From contig NZ_CP108494.1 of assembly GCF_041435435.1 (NCBI RefSeq), forward strand, positions 6,234,501 through 6,298,500: a DNA stretch of 64,000 nt, read 5' to 3'. The DNA comes from Streptomyces sp. NBC_01241. GTDB lineage: Bacteria > Actinomycetota > Actinomycetes > Streptomycetales > Streptomycetaceae. Positions within the stretch are counted from its first letter, which is position 1. Each line of letters starts with the position of its first letter. The notes beneath the pieces were generated by a model. The model did no database searches. It had not been told where the DNA came from and was given only the letters and a program-made list of their open reading frames with translations. Both the position numbers and the translations under genes were made by a program. Shown in pieces: positions 36,167 to 45,447 of the stretch.

Positions 36167-36905
36167 GGCCCAGCGTCAGAAGCAGCGGCCCGCACAGCAG
36201 CCAGCCGGCCACCACGTCCAGCGGCCAGTGGTAGCCCCGTCGGACCAGGCCGAAGGAGACGCCGAGGACGAGCGCGGTACAGAGGGCGAGGAGGCTGAGA
36301 CGGGCGCGGGCCGAGCGGAGCCGGGGCAGGAGGAGCAGGGCCGCGCCGCCGTACGCGATGGCGGCGGTGGCGGTGTGCCCGGAGGGGTAGTAGTCGCCCC
36401 CCGGTGGCATGACCGGGGTGCCGTGGCGGGCGGTCCACTCCTTCAGGGGCACGACGATCGCCGGCACCAGGGCCATGAGCACGGCCGCGGTGAGCGGCGG
36501 AAGCCACCAGCGCCTCGTCCCGGCGGCCCGGCCCCGCCGGGCGACGTACACCGCGACCAGCGCCAGCACAGGCACCGCGACCTGACCATTACCGAGATCG
36601 GAGAGCAACTCGGACACCCGGTCCGGATGGACCAGCGCACGGCTGGCCCGCTCGTCCACGCCCAGGAGCGGGCCATCGGCGACCACCTGCCAGGTGATCA
36701 GCGTGAAGAGGAGGGCCGACAGACCGCACACCAGGAGGAACACACGAAGGGAGAGACGGAGGGCACCAGGTCGCTCAGCGGCCTGCGGGGCGGTCGCGCT
36801 TCCGGTTCGCGGACCGGGTGTGCTTCCGGTTGACGGGGTCGGCGCGGTCCCGGTCTGCGGGGCAGGCGTGCTCCCGCTCTGCGGGTCGGGGCAGGTCGGC
36901 GACAT
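36117..36905 (-). CDS. PAP2 superfamily phosphatase, membrane-bound
   Basis: A 262-residue protein. Residues 1-45 are a Thr/Pro/Gly-rich cytoplasmic leader; about six membrane segments follow from residue 52. The three phosphatase motifs are present: KEWTARHGTP, then YYPSGHTA, then RRGYHWPLDVVAGW (the usual SR of motif 3 is RR). Family members dephosphorylate phosphatidate, undecaprenyl pyrophosphate or similar lipids. The last 18 residues are antisense to the chitinase-like stub, so the C-terminus may differ from that of relatives. Confidence 0.85.
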   Translation of the reverse strand: MSPTCPDPQSGSTPAPQTGTAPTPSTGSTPGPRTGSATAPQAAERPGALRLSLRVFLLVCGLSALLFTLITWQVVADGPLLGVDERASRALVHPDRVSELLSDLGNGQVAVPVLALVAVYVARRGRAAGTRRWWLPPLTAAVLMALVPAIVVPLKEWTARHGTPVMPPGGDYYPSGHTATAAIAYGGAALLLLPRLRSARARLSLLALCTALVLGVSFGLVRRGYHWPLDVVAGWLLCGPLLLTLGLSCRSRHRSSSRTPRC

Positions 36906-37001
36906 GGGGTCCAGCGTCTCAGATCCGGCCGGTACGGGTAGGTACGGGCCGGGGCGGCCGGACGACGGCAGCTCGACGACACGACCTCACGGTCGGTACA
37001 C

Positions 37002-37015
37002 CTAGTGCCGCGACC
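37002..37015 (+). repeat. 14-mer CTAGTGCCGCGACC, copy 2
   Basis: Second exact copy of the 14-mer at 12753, in the same orientation. It supplies the stop codon of the glycosyltransferase gene on the opposite strand. It may be a relict transposon end of the TAGTGC...GACC type, but the matching end is not visible. Confidence 0.4.
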
Positions 37016-38729
37016 GGCCGGGCCCGTTGGGCCGGCCGAGGCCGGACAGGCGTCCGAGCCTCGCGATTCTTCTGAGTCTTCTGCTGCCGATCTGCTTGCC
37101 GAGACCGGTCAGCCTCCTGAGTACACGTCGCTTGAACCCTTTCGGGACCTTCTTCATCCGGGCGGCGGCGGTGATGTGCAGGCTGAGGTTCGCGAAGCCC
37201 TGGGTGTAGTACGGCTTGACCTCCAGGAGTCCGCTCCGGCCGCCGTGGGCCGGAGCCAGGCCGTCCGCCTTGCGGGCACCGAACCTGCGCTGGGTGCTCA
37301 GGCCCTGGGCGCGGACATTGAGGTACACGTCCCACACCCCCGTCGGCAGCGGGGTGCCGTCCAGGGCGCGGGTGATGTCGATGTCGGCGGTGAAGCCCGC
37401 GGCACCGTGGTCGCAGGCGTGCCCCTGGACATGGATGTGGGCGGGCAGTGGTGTGCTGCGGGTGGGGACGCGCACCTCGCGCCCGTCGTCCCGCAGCCGC
37501 AGGACCAGCTCGGTGGCGGGCATCCGTGTGTCCACGTTCTCGATGTAGCCATGGCCGCGCAGCCGCAGGACGCCGCGCCGCCGGGTCCGGTGCCATTCGA
37601 CCGCGTCCAGCCGGTCGTCCTGCCGCAGTCCGGCCGTGACGTCGTAGCAGGAGTCGGGTATGCCGGCCTTCGCGTCGCCGAGATACGGGTAGGCGGCGTA
37701 GGCGCGCCCGTCCTTGACGACAACCTCGTGGGGAGGCCGGAGCTTGTCCCTCTCCGCGGTCAGGAAGTCGATGATGTCGATCAGTTCCCGTTGCAGTCCG
37801 TGCTGCGTGCAATGGGCGATCAGCCGGAGCGGCGTGGTCATCCGGACGGCGAGTTCCGGGGTGTAGAACGCGTCCAGTTGCTCCTTGGCGATCCCCATGG
37901 CCGTCAGCCGGTCGCTCTCCTCCAGCAGCGGGAAGCGCCAGGAGAAGGAGTCCAGCAGGCCGCCCGTGAAGTGCCGCAGCAGCGCGGCGTCACGAACGGG
38001 TCCGGGTTCGCTGTGCGTGGTGATCGCGGTCATCAGGCGTCGGGCGACCTCAAGACGTTTCATCACGTCACGGAAGTTGCTGGTGAGATTGCCCTCGTCG
38101 TCGCGCTGCACCTTGAAGTAGCAGTCCTCGTCGGCGACCACCGATATCACGGAGGCCTGCAGATAGGCCTTGGTCACGAAGAGGCGGTCCTCGCCCATGT
38201 GGATGTCCTCGTCGAAGCGCAGCCGGTGCTCTTCCACGAACGAACGCCGCATGAGCTTGTGCGGCGTCAGGGCGTACCAGACGCGGGAGGTGGCCAGATC
38301 GACGATCTCCTGGTCGGCCTCGAACATGGAGTGGGGAACCGAGCAGTTGACACCCACGTACTTGCCGAGCGTCACGTCGGAGCCGTTGCGCTCGGCCATG
38401 TCGATCATCCGGCGCAGCGCATGGGGGCCGAGGTAGTCGTCGGCGTCCAGGAAGAAGACGTAGCGGCCCCGGGCCAGTCCGAGGGCGACGTTGCGTGGGC
38501 CGCTCGGCCCTCCGGAGTTCTGCTGGTGGACGACGCGCACCGTGCCGGAATGCTCGGCGGCGAACCGGTCCAGCTCCTGCCCGGTGCCGTCGGTCGACCC
38601 GTCGTCGACGGCTACGCATTCCAGTTCGTACGTGCCCAGCGACTGTTCGGCCACCGATTCCAGGCAGCGCGTCAGATAGGGCATGGCGTTGTAGGCGCCG
38701 ATGATGACTGTGACTGTTAAGTCCGACAC
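37002..38729 (-). CDS. Family 2 glycosyltransferase
   Basis: A 575-residue protein. The N-terminal GT-A domain (about residues 1-240) has VTVIIGAYNAMPYLTRCLES, the AVDDGSTDGTG nucleotide-sugar site and FFLDADDYLG with the metal-binding DxD. The middle is helical. The C-terminal 220 residues form a beta-rich domain followed by a strongly basic tail (KRRVLRRLTGLGKQ), as in teichoic acid and wall-polymer glycosyltransferases. The GTG at 38729 follows GGGGGAATGA. The acceptor is unknown. The stop codon lies inside the repeated 14-mer CTAGTGCCGCGACC. Confidence 0.85.
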   Translation of the reverse strand: MSDLTVTVIIGAYNAMPYLTRCLESVAEQSLGTYELECVAVDDGSTDGTGQELDRFAAEHSGTVRVVHQQNSGGPSGPRNVALGLARGRYVFFLDADDYLGPHALRRMIDMAERNGSDVTLGKYVGVNCSVPHSMFEADQEIVDLATSRVWYALTPHKLMRRSFVEEHRLRFDEDIHMGEDRLFVTKAYLQASVISVVADEDCYFKVQRDDEGNLTSNFRDVMKRLEVARRLMTAITTHSEPGPVRDAALLRHFTGGLLDSFSWRFPLLEESDRLTAMGIAKEQLDAFYTPELAVRMTTPLRLIAHCTQHGLQRELIDIIDFLTAERDKLRPPHEVVVKDGRAYAAYPYLGDAKAGIPDSCYDVTAGLRQDDRLDAVEWHRTRRRGVLRLRGHGYIENVDTRMPATELVLRLRDDGREVRVPTRSTPLPAHIHVQGHACDHGAAGFTADIDITRALDGTPLPTGVWDVYLNVRAQGLSTQRRFGARKADGLAPAHGGRSGLLEVKPYYTQGFANLSLHITAAARMKKVPKGFKRRVLRRLTGLGKQIGSRRLRRIARLGRLSGLGRPNGPGRSRH

Positions 38730-39320
38730 TCATTCCCCCCGGGAACCGTTCATGACGATTATGGCCATATGGATACCCGTCATGTGCGGCTTGCGCCAAG
38801 TTCCCAACTGTCCTGGTTTTATGAATGGTTGATTCCGCCCGTGCGACAGCGGGAGCCGCCGGAGGGAACAGGGGGGGCCGAGCGAACCGGGGGCGCCGAG
38901 GCGCCGACGCCAGGGGGACGGGAGGCCGACTGCCCGGGAAGAGGAGGAGAGGAAGCCGGCCGCCCGGGAGCAGGGGGGGTGGCTCCGGGGCGGCCGGTGC
39001 GATCGGTTTGCCGCGCGCCCCGGGGGGTTTGGGGCGAGCGGCCATCCGATCAGTGAGGAGTTCCGGAGCCAGCGGCTCCAGTGGTGTGCGCGAAGGCACG
39101 GCCAGGACGGTGCTGGGGAAGCTCCGGCCCGGCGTCGCCGGCAGTCCCCTGCGGGCGGGGTGTTTCTCTCATCTGCAGAAACCGTACGTCAGCGGATGGG
39201 GGACCGACAGACGGAAACGGATCCCGCCATCGGCCCCCCACACCTTCTTCACAGGCCCTCACGGGGGCCCTGCATCCCCGGCAAAATCGCCTTCCGGCAC
39301 CGTCGGGGGTTTCGAATGGA
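38730..39320. other. Long non-coding interval with G-runs
   Basis: No gene can be supported in these 591 bases. The left 60 bases are the leader of the glycosyltransferase gene and are A+T-richer (ATGACGATTATGGCCATATGG). From about 38865 to 39030 the plus strand has repeated runs of four to eight G, which could form G-quadruplexes in DNA or RNA. The right end holds the downstream region of gabT. The open frames crossing it have no recognisable protein pattern. Confidence 0.5.
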
Positions 39321-40661
39321 TCAGATCTGGCCGAAAGCCTGCTCGATGACGTCGAGAGCCTCGTTCAGCAGGTCCTCGCCGATCACCAGCGGCGGGAGGA
39401 AGCGCAGGACGTTGCCGTACGTGCCGCAGGTGAGGACCAGCACACCCTCCGCGTGGCAGGCCTTGGCGAGCTTCGCGGCGGCCTCCGGGTTCGGGTCCTT
39501 CGTGCCGGACTTCACCAGCTCGATCGCGATCATCGCGCCACGGCCGCGGATGTCACCGATGACATCGCCGCCCGGCAGCTTCGCCTGCATCTCGGCGAGG
39601 CGGCCCTTCATGATCTCCTCGATGCGCTTCGCCTTCCCGTTCAGGTCCAGCTCGCGCATCGTCTCGATGGCGCCGAGCGCACCCGCGCAGGCCACCGGGT
39701 TTCCGCCGTAGGTGCCACCGAGGCCACCGGAGTGGGCGGCGTCCATGATCTCGGCGCGGCCCGTCACGGCGGACAGCGGAAGGCCGCCCGCGATGCCCTT
39801 GGCGGTGGTGATCAGGTCCGGGACGATGCCCTCGTCCTCGCAGGCGAACCACTGGCCGGTACGGCAGAAACCGGACTGGATCTCGTCGGCGACGAAGACG
39901 ATGCCGTTGTCCTTGGCGAACTGGGCGATCGCCGGGAGGAAGCCCTTGGCGGGCTCGATGAAGCCGCCCTCGCCGAGCACCGGCTCGATGATGATCGCGG
40001 CGACGTTGTCCGCGCCGATCTGCTTGGTGATCTGGTCGATGGCCTGGGCGGACGCCTCCGCGCCGGCGTTCTCGGCACCGGTCGGCCAGCGGTAGCCGTA
40101 CGCCACCGGCACCCGGTAGACCTCGGGCGCGAACGGTCCGAAGCCCTGCTTGTACGGCATGTTCTTGGCGGTCAGCGCCATCGTGAGGTTGGTGCGGCCG
40201 TGGTAGCCGTGGTCGAAGACGACGACCGCGGTGCGCTTGGTGTAGACGCGGGCGATCTTCACCGCGTTCTCGACGGCCTCGGCACCCGAGTTGAACAGCG
40301 CGGACTTCTTGGCGTGGTCGCCCGGGGTCAGCTCGGCGAGCTGCTCACAGACCTCGACGTACCCCTCGTACGGCGTGACCATGAAACAGGTGTGGGTGAA
40401 GTCGGCGAGCTGCGCGGACGCACGGCGTACGACGGCCTCGGCCGAGGCGCCGACCGACGTCACGGCGATACCGGAACCGAGGTCGATCAGACGGTTGCCG
40501 TCCACGTCCTCGATGATCCCGCCACCGGCGCGGGCGGTGAACACCGGCAGGGTGGAGCCCACACCTGCGGCCACCGTCGCGAGACGGCGGGCCTGCAGCT
40601 CCACCGACTTCGGGCCGGGAATGGCAGTGACGACGCGGCGCTCCTGCGGAATTGCGGTCAT
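39321..40661 (-). CDS. gabT: 4-aminobutyrate aminotransferase
   Basis: A 446-residue class III PLP-dependent aminotransferase that transfers the amino group of GABA to 2-oxoglutarate, giving succinic semialdehyde. Conserved are LFNSGAEAVENAVKIAR, FDHGYHGRTNLTMALTAK, the FVADEIQSGFCRTG aspartate and the TTAKGIAGGLPLSAV lysine. ATG 40661 follows AGGAGCCCC. With gabD at 45448 it completes GABA degradation to succinate. The large membrane ATPase and PucR regulator lie between them on the opposite strand. Confidence 0.92.
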   Translation of the reverse strand: MTAIPQERRVVTAIPGPKSVELQARRLATVAAGVGSTLPVFTARAGGGIIEDVDGNRLIDLGSGIAVTSVGASAEAVVRRASAQLADFTHTCFMVTPYEGYVEVCEQLAELTPGDHAKKSALFNSGAEAVENAVKIARVYTKRTAVVVFDHGYHGRTNLTMALTAKNMPYKQGFGPFAPEVYRVPVAYGYRWPTGAENAGAEASAQAIDQITKQIGADNVAAIIIEPVLGEGGFIEPAKGFLPAIAQFAKDNGIVFVADEIQSGFCRTGQWFACEDEGIVPDLITTAKGIAGGLPLSAVTGRAEIMDAAHSGGLGGTYGGNPVACAGALGAIETMRELDLNGKAKRIEEIMKGRLAEMQAKLPGGDVIGDIRGRGAMIAIELVKSGTKDPNPEAAAKLAKACHAEGVLVLTCGTYGNVLRFLPPLVIGEDLLNEALDVIEQAFGQI

Positions 40662-40962
40662 GAGGGGCTCCTGTGGGGTGTTTCGGACGCTTCTCTTTCT
40701 GCAGGCTATGGGCGGGGCCCTGGGTCCGGCATGTTCCGTTCGGGAGTGGTGACCGGACGCGGTTGTCCGCCACGGACATAGCGAGGGGGTACGGGGCCGG
40801 GCCGCGGCGGCGCGCGGACGAGTCCAAAGACCCCCGGGGCGCGGGCGCAGACATCCGGCCGGACCGCGTCCGACGGGGTGGTTCGGGGCACTAGATTGAT
40901 GACTTCGGGCGCGTGCGCCCGGAGTTACCGGTCGGCGCTGGTCAGGGGACGAGGGACAGCAG
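40662..40962. other. Divergent promoter region between gabT and the membrane ATPase gene
   Basis: A 301-base interval with leaders for both flanking genes. No strong inverted repeat or consensus -35/-10 pair stands out. No coding sequence is supported here. Confidence 0.4.
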
Positions 40963-43320
40963 ATGGACACCGAGGGTACGTACGGCTCGCGCGACACCCG
41001 CTCCGGTCGTCCGGTGCCGCGCCCGGCGGGCCCGCCACCGCCCGGACTGCCGCCGAGGCCGGGATACGCCCCCGCGTCCGGCCCCTCGCTGGGGGACTGG
41101 CTCCGCACTCCGCGCGCGGCGGCCGAGCCCGGTCTGTGGCGATTCGGCCACACCCCCCGGCCCGGCACCGATCCCGACCGGGTGCCCGACCGGGCGCTGA
41201 TCGGCGGCGCGGTCGTGGCACTGCTCGCCGCCCTGCTGGTGTGGTCGTTGTGGCGCAACGGATACGTGCCGCACAGCCGGATCCTCCTCGAAGTCGTCAC
41301 ACCGTCCGACTGGTGGGGGCTCGAACGCCCCGCGGCGGCCCTGACCGCCCTCGCCGTCTACAACAGCATGGTCGCCGTCCTGGTGATCTGGGGCTTCGGA
41401 CGGCTGGGCAACTGGCACGCGGTGTTCCGCCGGTACGCCGCAGACCACCGACGCCGGCCGGGCCGGGCGCTGCGCACCGCGCTGGTCGGGGCCGTCCTGG
41501 TCTGGTGCTTCGTGAACTCCGACGACCTGCTGCCCTTCGACGACCTGGCACTGGGCCTGACGCCGTACTCCTGGCTCTATGGCGGCACGGCCGTGCAGAC
41601 CCGGGACCGCGTGGAGACCTTCAAGACCGTGTACCACCTGGTGGGCGCCGTCGCGATCCTCCTGCCGGTCGCCCGGGCCGGCGGCTGGTTCACCCTCGTA
41701 CGGGAGCTGCGCCGCGGTGCGAAGAGCAGGCCGGAACCGGAGAAGGCGCCCGGTGAGAGCCCCGCCGACTGGCCGCAGCTGCGCGCCGCGGGTCAGCACG
41801 CCGCCGCCGACCGGCTGGTGGCGGACGAGCGGACCGGGCGGATGAACGACGTCGACTGCGTACGGATCCGGCGCGCCTGGGTCTCCGTGGAGGCCGACCC
41901 CGCGCGGGTCGGCCCGTTCACCGATGCCGTGCTCGGCCAGGGCGCACGGGCCTGTCCGCACCCTTCGGGCGACCGGGACCTGCCGGCCCGTACCGCCACC
42001 CACGACCTGCTCACCTCGCAGGTGCGGCTCGGCCGGTACCCGGACTTCGACCGCAACCCGGCGGCCCGGCGGGGCGCGGGGGCCGCCGTCGACCCGGCCT
42101 CCCTGGGCTCCTCGCTGCTGGCCGTCGGGCCCTTCGGGTCCGGCAAGACCCGGTACCTGGTGCGGCCCGTCGTGGAGTCGCTCGCCCTGCAGGCACTCGC
42201 CGGGAAGGCCGTGGTCGTGGCCGTCTGCGCGGCAGGCACCCCGCTCGGGCCCGACGAGAGCTACGACGTGGTGATCAAGCCGGGCGACCCGTCCTGTGCC
42301 CACGACCTCGACCTGTACAGCGGAACCGACGACGCCGACGAGGCCGCCGCCCTGCTCGCCGAGGCGATGGCCGGCGACCTGCCCGACATCGACGCGCGGC
42401 GGGCCACGACCGCACTCGCCCAACTGCTCGGCCCGTACCGGGCGGTCCACGACCGCTTCCCGTCCGTCCCCGTGCTGCGCGAGCTGCTCGACGGCTCTCC
42501 CGGCGCCCTCGCCGAGCTCCGGGCCCAGCTCGACAGTGACGCGCACCCCTCCTACCTCCGTGAACTCGACACCCGGGCACGGCAGGCCGGCACCCCCGGC
42601 GACCCGGGACTCCTTCTCGCCGACCGGCTCGCCGCCCTGGACCGGCCTGCCTTCGCGGGGTTCTTCGACACCACCGGCACGGCCCGGCCCTTCTCGGTAC
42701 GCACCCTCGAACACCCGCTGCGGGTCCGCATCGACCTGCCGGAACGCGCCCACCCCGAGGCCGCGCGCCTGATCGCCCGGCTGGTGCTCGCCCAGTTCAC
42801 CTCCGGGGCGGCCGCCCGCACGGACCGCTCGCTGTTCGCCTTCCTCGCCCTGGACGACGCCACGCACGCCGTCACCGCCGAGTCCGTACGGGCCGTGCAG
42901 CGGCTGCGGAACTGCAACGCCGGTGTCCTGCTCACCCTGCGCGGGCTGGGCGACGTACCGGAGAGTCTGCACGCCGCACTGCTCGGCTCGGTCGGCTGCC
43001 ACATGACGTTCTCCGGCGTCACGACCTGGGACGGACGGCTCTTCGCGCAGGCATGGGGCACCGAATGGGTGGAGACCACCGAGGTCGCCAAGCACACGGT
43101 CTTCGCCGACCAGCCGCTCACCCGGGCCGTGCACGCCCTGCGCAAACTGGTCACCGGCAAGGCGGTCACCACGGACGCGGTGACCGTGCGCCAGGTGGAG
43201 CGCGAGCGCTGGTCGGCCTCCGAACTGGCCCACCGGGTGCCGGCCGGGCACGCGGTGCTCTCCCTGACCACCGTCAAGGGCGAGCACGCACCGCCGCTCC
43301 TGGTGGACCTGAACGGCTGA
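40963..43320 (+). CDS. Membrane-anchored P-loop ATPase (VirD4/TraD-like, orphan)
   Basis: A 785-residue protein. The first 60 residues are proline-rich. Membrane segments are predicted at about 79-98, 125-147, 170-187 and 226-241, followed by a large cytoplasmic domain. Walker A is GPFGSGKTR at residues 389-397, preceded by SLGSSLLAVG. A likely Walker B is SLFAFLALDDATHA (near 625), and LRNCNAGVLLTLRGLGDVPE resembles the sensor region of type IV coupling ATPases. No relaxase or secretion genes are nearby. The family is conserved in Streptomyces but its function is unknown to me. Confidence 0.65.
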   Translation: MDTEGTYGSRDTRSGRPVPRPAGPPPPGLPPRPGYAPASGPSLGDWLRTPRAAAEPGLWRFGHTPRPGTDPDRVPDRALIGGAVVALLAALLVWSLWRNGYVPHSRILLEVVTPSDWWGLERPAAALTALAVYNSMVAVLVIWGFGRLGNWHAVFRRYAADHRRRPGRALRTALVGAVLVWCFVNSDDLLPFDDLALGLTPYSWLYGGTAVQTRDRVETFKTVYHLVGAVAILLPVARAGGWFTLVRELRRGAKSRPEPEKAPGESPADWPQLRAAGQHAAADRLVADERTGRMNDVDCVRIRRAWVSVEADPARVGPFTDAVLGQGARACPHPSGDRDLPARTATHDLLTSQVRLGRYPDFDRNPAARRGAGAAVDPASLGSSLLAVGPFGSGKTRYLVRPVVESLALQALAGKAVVVAVCAAGTPLGPDESYDVVIKPGDPSCAHDLDLYSGTDDADEAAALLAEAMAGDLPDIDARRATTALAQLLGPYRAVHDRFPSVPVLRELLDGSPGALAELRAQLDSDAHPSYLRELDTRARQAGTPGDPGLLLADRLAALDRPAFAGFFDTTGTARPFSVRTLEHPLRVRIDLPERAHPEAARLIARLVLAQFTSGAAARTDRSLFAFLALDDATHAVTAESVRAVQRLRNCNAGVLLTLRGLGDVPESLHAALLGSVGCHMTFSGVTTWDGRLFAQAWGTEWVETTEVAKHTVFADQPLTRAVHALRKLVTGKAVTTDAVTVRQVERERWSASELAHRVPAGHAVLSLTTVKGEHAPPLLVDLNG

Positions 43321-43467
43321 GAGATACGGGGCGGGGCCCGCGGGCGTGCAAGCGGTTACGGCAAACCCTGCCGCCCTGGCAGAATCGAGGGGAGCCGTTC
43401 GTACGGGACGGCGAAAATCGATACTGATCGATTCCCTCATCGAATCCCTGAAGGTCCCACGGTCCCC

Positions 43468-45081
43468 ATGCCCCCTACTCTCGCCTCGCTCCTCCAGCAC
43501 TCGGCGCTCAAACTCACGGTGCGTGCGGGGGCGGACCGGCTCGACGCTCCCGTCCGCTGGGCACACGCCAGCGAGCTGACCGACCCCGTGCCGTACATGG
43601 AGGGCGGTGAGTTCCTGCTCGTCACCGCCACCAATCTCGACGCCGAGAACCCCGAGGCGATGCGGCGGTACGTGCGACGGCTGGCCGGGGCCGGAGTCGT
43701 CGGTCTGGGCTTCGCCGTCGGCGTCAACTACGACGACGTACCGCAGGCCCTGATCGACGCCGCTCAGGAGACGGGTCTGCCGCTCCTCGAAGTGCCACGC
43801 CGCACCCCGTTCCTCGCCATCGCCAAGGCGGTGTCGTCGGCGATCGCCGCCGATCAGTACCGGGCCGTGACGGCGGGGTTCGAGGCCCAGCGGGAGCTGA
43901 CGAAGGCGGCACTCGCGGGCGACGGCCCCGGCGAGCTCCTGGGCCGGCTCGCGGCCCATGTGGACGGCTGGGCGGCGCTGTACGACGCCTCCGGCGCGGT
44001 GGTCGCCGCCGCCCCCGAGTGGGCCGCCCGCCGGGCAGCCCGGCTCACCCCCGATGTGGAACGGCTGCGGGACCGACCCGCCCCGGCCAGCGTGGTCGTC
44101 GGCGGCACCGATGACCGGGTCGAGCTCCAGTCCCTCGGCACCGGCCGCCGGGTCCGGGGCGCCCTGGCCGTCGGCACGGGGGCGGCACTCGGCACCGCCG
44201 AGCGGTACGCCGTGCACTCCGCGGTCGCCCTGCTGACCCTGACCACCGCCCGCTCCCGGTCCCTCCAGGGCGCCGAACAGCGGCTGGGCGCAGCGGTGCT
44301 GCGCATGCTGCTGGCCGGCCAGCCGGACCACGCACGGGCGGTCGCCGGGGACCTGTACGGGGGGCTGCTCGACGCCCCGTTCCGGCTGCTCATCGCGGAG
44401 GCGTCCGGGCCCGCGACACCGGCGGCGCTGGGCGAGGCGATGGACGCGGCGGCCTTCCGGACCGGCGAGGCGCTGCTGGCCGTGCCCGAGGGCGAACGGC
44501 TCGTCGTGCTGGCTGCGGACGGCGGAGCCGCGGTCGCCGCCTGCACGGCCTTCGCGGAGGCGCAGGAGGCCCAGGAGTCCCATGCGGCACGGCCGTCGCG
44601 CGAACCGGCGCCGGAGGAGGGCCAGGGCAAGGTCGTCGTGGGGCTCTCCGCGCCGGCGGGCCCCGTCGCCGTCTCCGCCGCGTACAAACAGGCGGAACAG
44701 GCCCTGTCGGTGGCCCGCCGCCGGGGCAGGGCGCTGGTCGAGCACGAGGAGCTGGCGACCGGCTCGGTGCTGCCGCTCCTCGCGGACGACGCCGTACGGG
44801 CCTTCGCCGACGGAATGCTCCGCGCCCTGCACGAGCACGACGCCAAGGGCCGCGGCGACCTGGTCGCCTCCCTGCGGGCCTGGCTCGCCCACCACGGCCA
44901 GTGGGACGCGGCCGCGGCCGACCTCGGCGTGCACCGCCATACCCTGCGCTACCGGATGCGCCGGGTCGAGGAGATCCTGGGCCGCTCCCTGGACGATCCG
45001 GACGTCCGGATGGAGCTGTGGCTGGCACTGAAGGCCACGAGCTCCCCATCGGCGCCCCAGACGCAGGTGCCGCAGGCGTAA
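43468..45081 (+). CDS. PucR family transcriptional regulator
   Basis: A 537-residue regulator. The N-terminal PucR-type domain (about 1-130) has the HASELTDPVPYMEGGEFLLVTA start. A GGDEF-like middle domain follows, and the C-terminal helix-turn-helix lies at about 478-505 (WDAAAADLGVHRHTLRYRMRRVEEILG). The domain order is that of PucR/CdaR activators of nitrogen-compound catabolism. Its place directly upstream of gabD and near gabT suggests GABA or succinic semialdehyde as effector. That link is inferred. ATG 43468 is used. Confidence 0.88.
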   Translation: MPPTLASLLQHSALKLTVRAGADRLDAPVRWAHASELTDPVPYMEGGEFLLVTATNLDAENPEAMRRYVRRLAGAGVVGLGFAVGVNYDDVPQALIDAAQETGLPLLEVPRRTPFLAIAKAVSSAIAADQYRAVTAGFEAQRELTKAALAGDGPGELLGRLAAHVDGWAALYDASGAVVAAAPEWAARRAARLTPDVERLRDRPAPASVVVGGTDDRVELQSLGTGRRVRGALAVGTGAALGTAERYAVHSAVALLTLTTARSRSLQGAEQRLGAAVLRMLLAGQPDHARAVAGDLYGGLLDAPFRLLIAEASGPATPAALGEAMDAAAFRTGEALLAVPEGERLVVLAADGGAAVAACTAFAEAQEAQESHAARPSREPAPEEGQGKVVVGLSAPAGPVAVSAAYKQAEQALSVARRRGRALVEHEELATGSVLPLLADDAVRAFADGMLRALHEHDAKGRGDLVASLRAWLAHHGQWDAAAADLGVHRHTLRYRMRRVEEILGRSLDDPDVRMELWLALKATSSPSAPQTQVPQA

Positions 45082-45447
45082 CGACCTCACCCGCGACAGA
45101 GAGTGGGCTCCCAACGCCCTGCGAATCCGCCTCCGGCGTTGTCGTCGGTCATCGACTCCACCCACGCTCGAACCTGCTCGCGCGGGAGGGACCCCTTTCG
45201 CGTCGCTTCCCTCATCCGCCTTGGATGCGAAGCCGCATGACGCCGCTCGCTGATCCGCTCTCCATCGCGGGTGAGGCCGTAACCCTCGCGCCGACGGACG
45301 GGCCCGGTGTCCCCGTCGACGCACACGCATCCGACAAACCGGCGCACCTCCGTCGCGTACTGCTCCACGCCGGACAAACGCCAGGGCGACCGCGCGGCCC
45401 TACGGTGGGGGCAACACACCCCACGTCTCCGAAGGGCCGGAACCTCC
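45082..45447 (+). other. gabD leader region
   Basis: This 366-base interval separates pucR from gabD on the same strand. It is long enough for a separate gabD promoter and a regulator site. Several short inverted repeats occur, but none stands out as an operator. A short minus-strand frame (45087-45213) is open but has no supporting features. Confidence 0.4.

Noticed and set aside
38860..39035. G-rich tract between the glycosyltransferase and gabT genes, considered as a coding region or repeat array
   Set aside because: The G-runs are irregular in spacing and no frame gives a protein-like sequence; kept only as a possible quadruplex region.
45087..45213. A 42-codon minus-strand frame ending FAGRWEPTLCRG in the gabD leader
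   Set aside because: Too short, no clear ribosome site and no family similarity that I can recognise.
40942..45330. Open minus-strand frame of 1462 codons opposite the membrane ATPase and pucR
   Set aside because: Shadow of the plus-strand genes; no recognisable motif and the usual codon-position bias is on the other strand.
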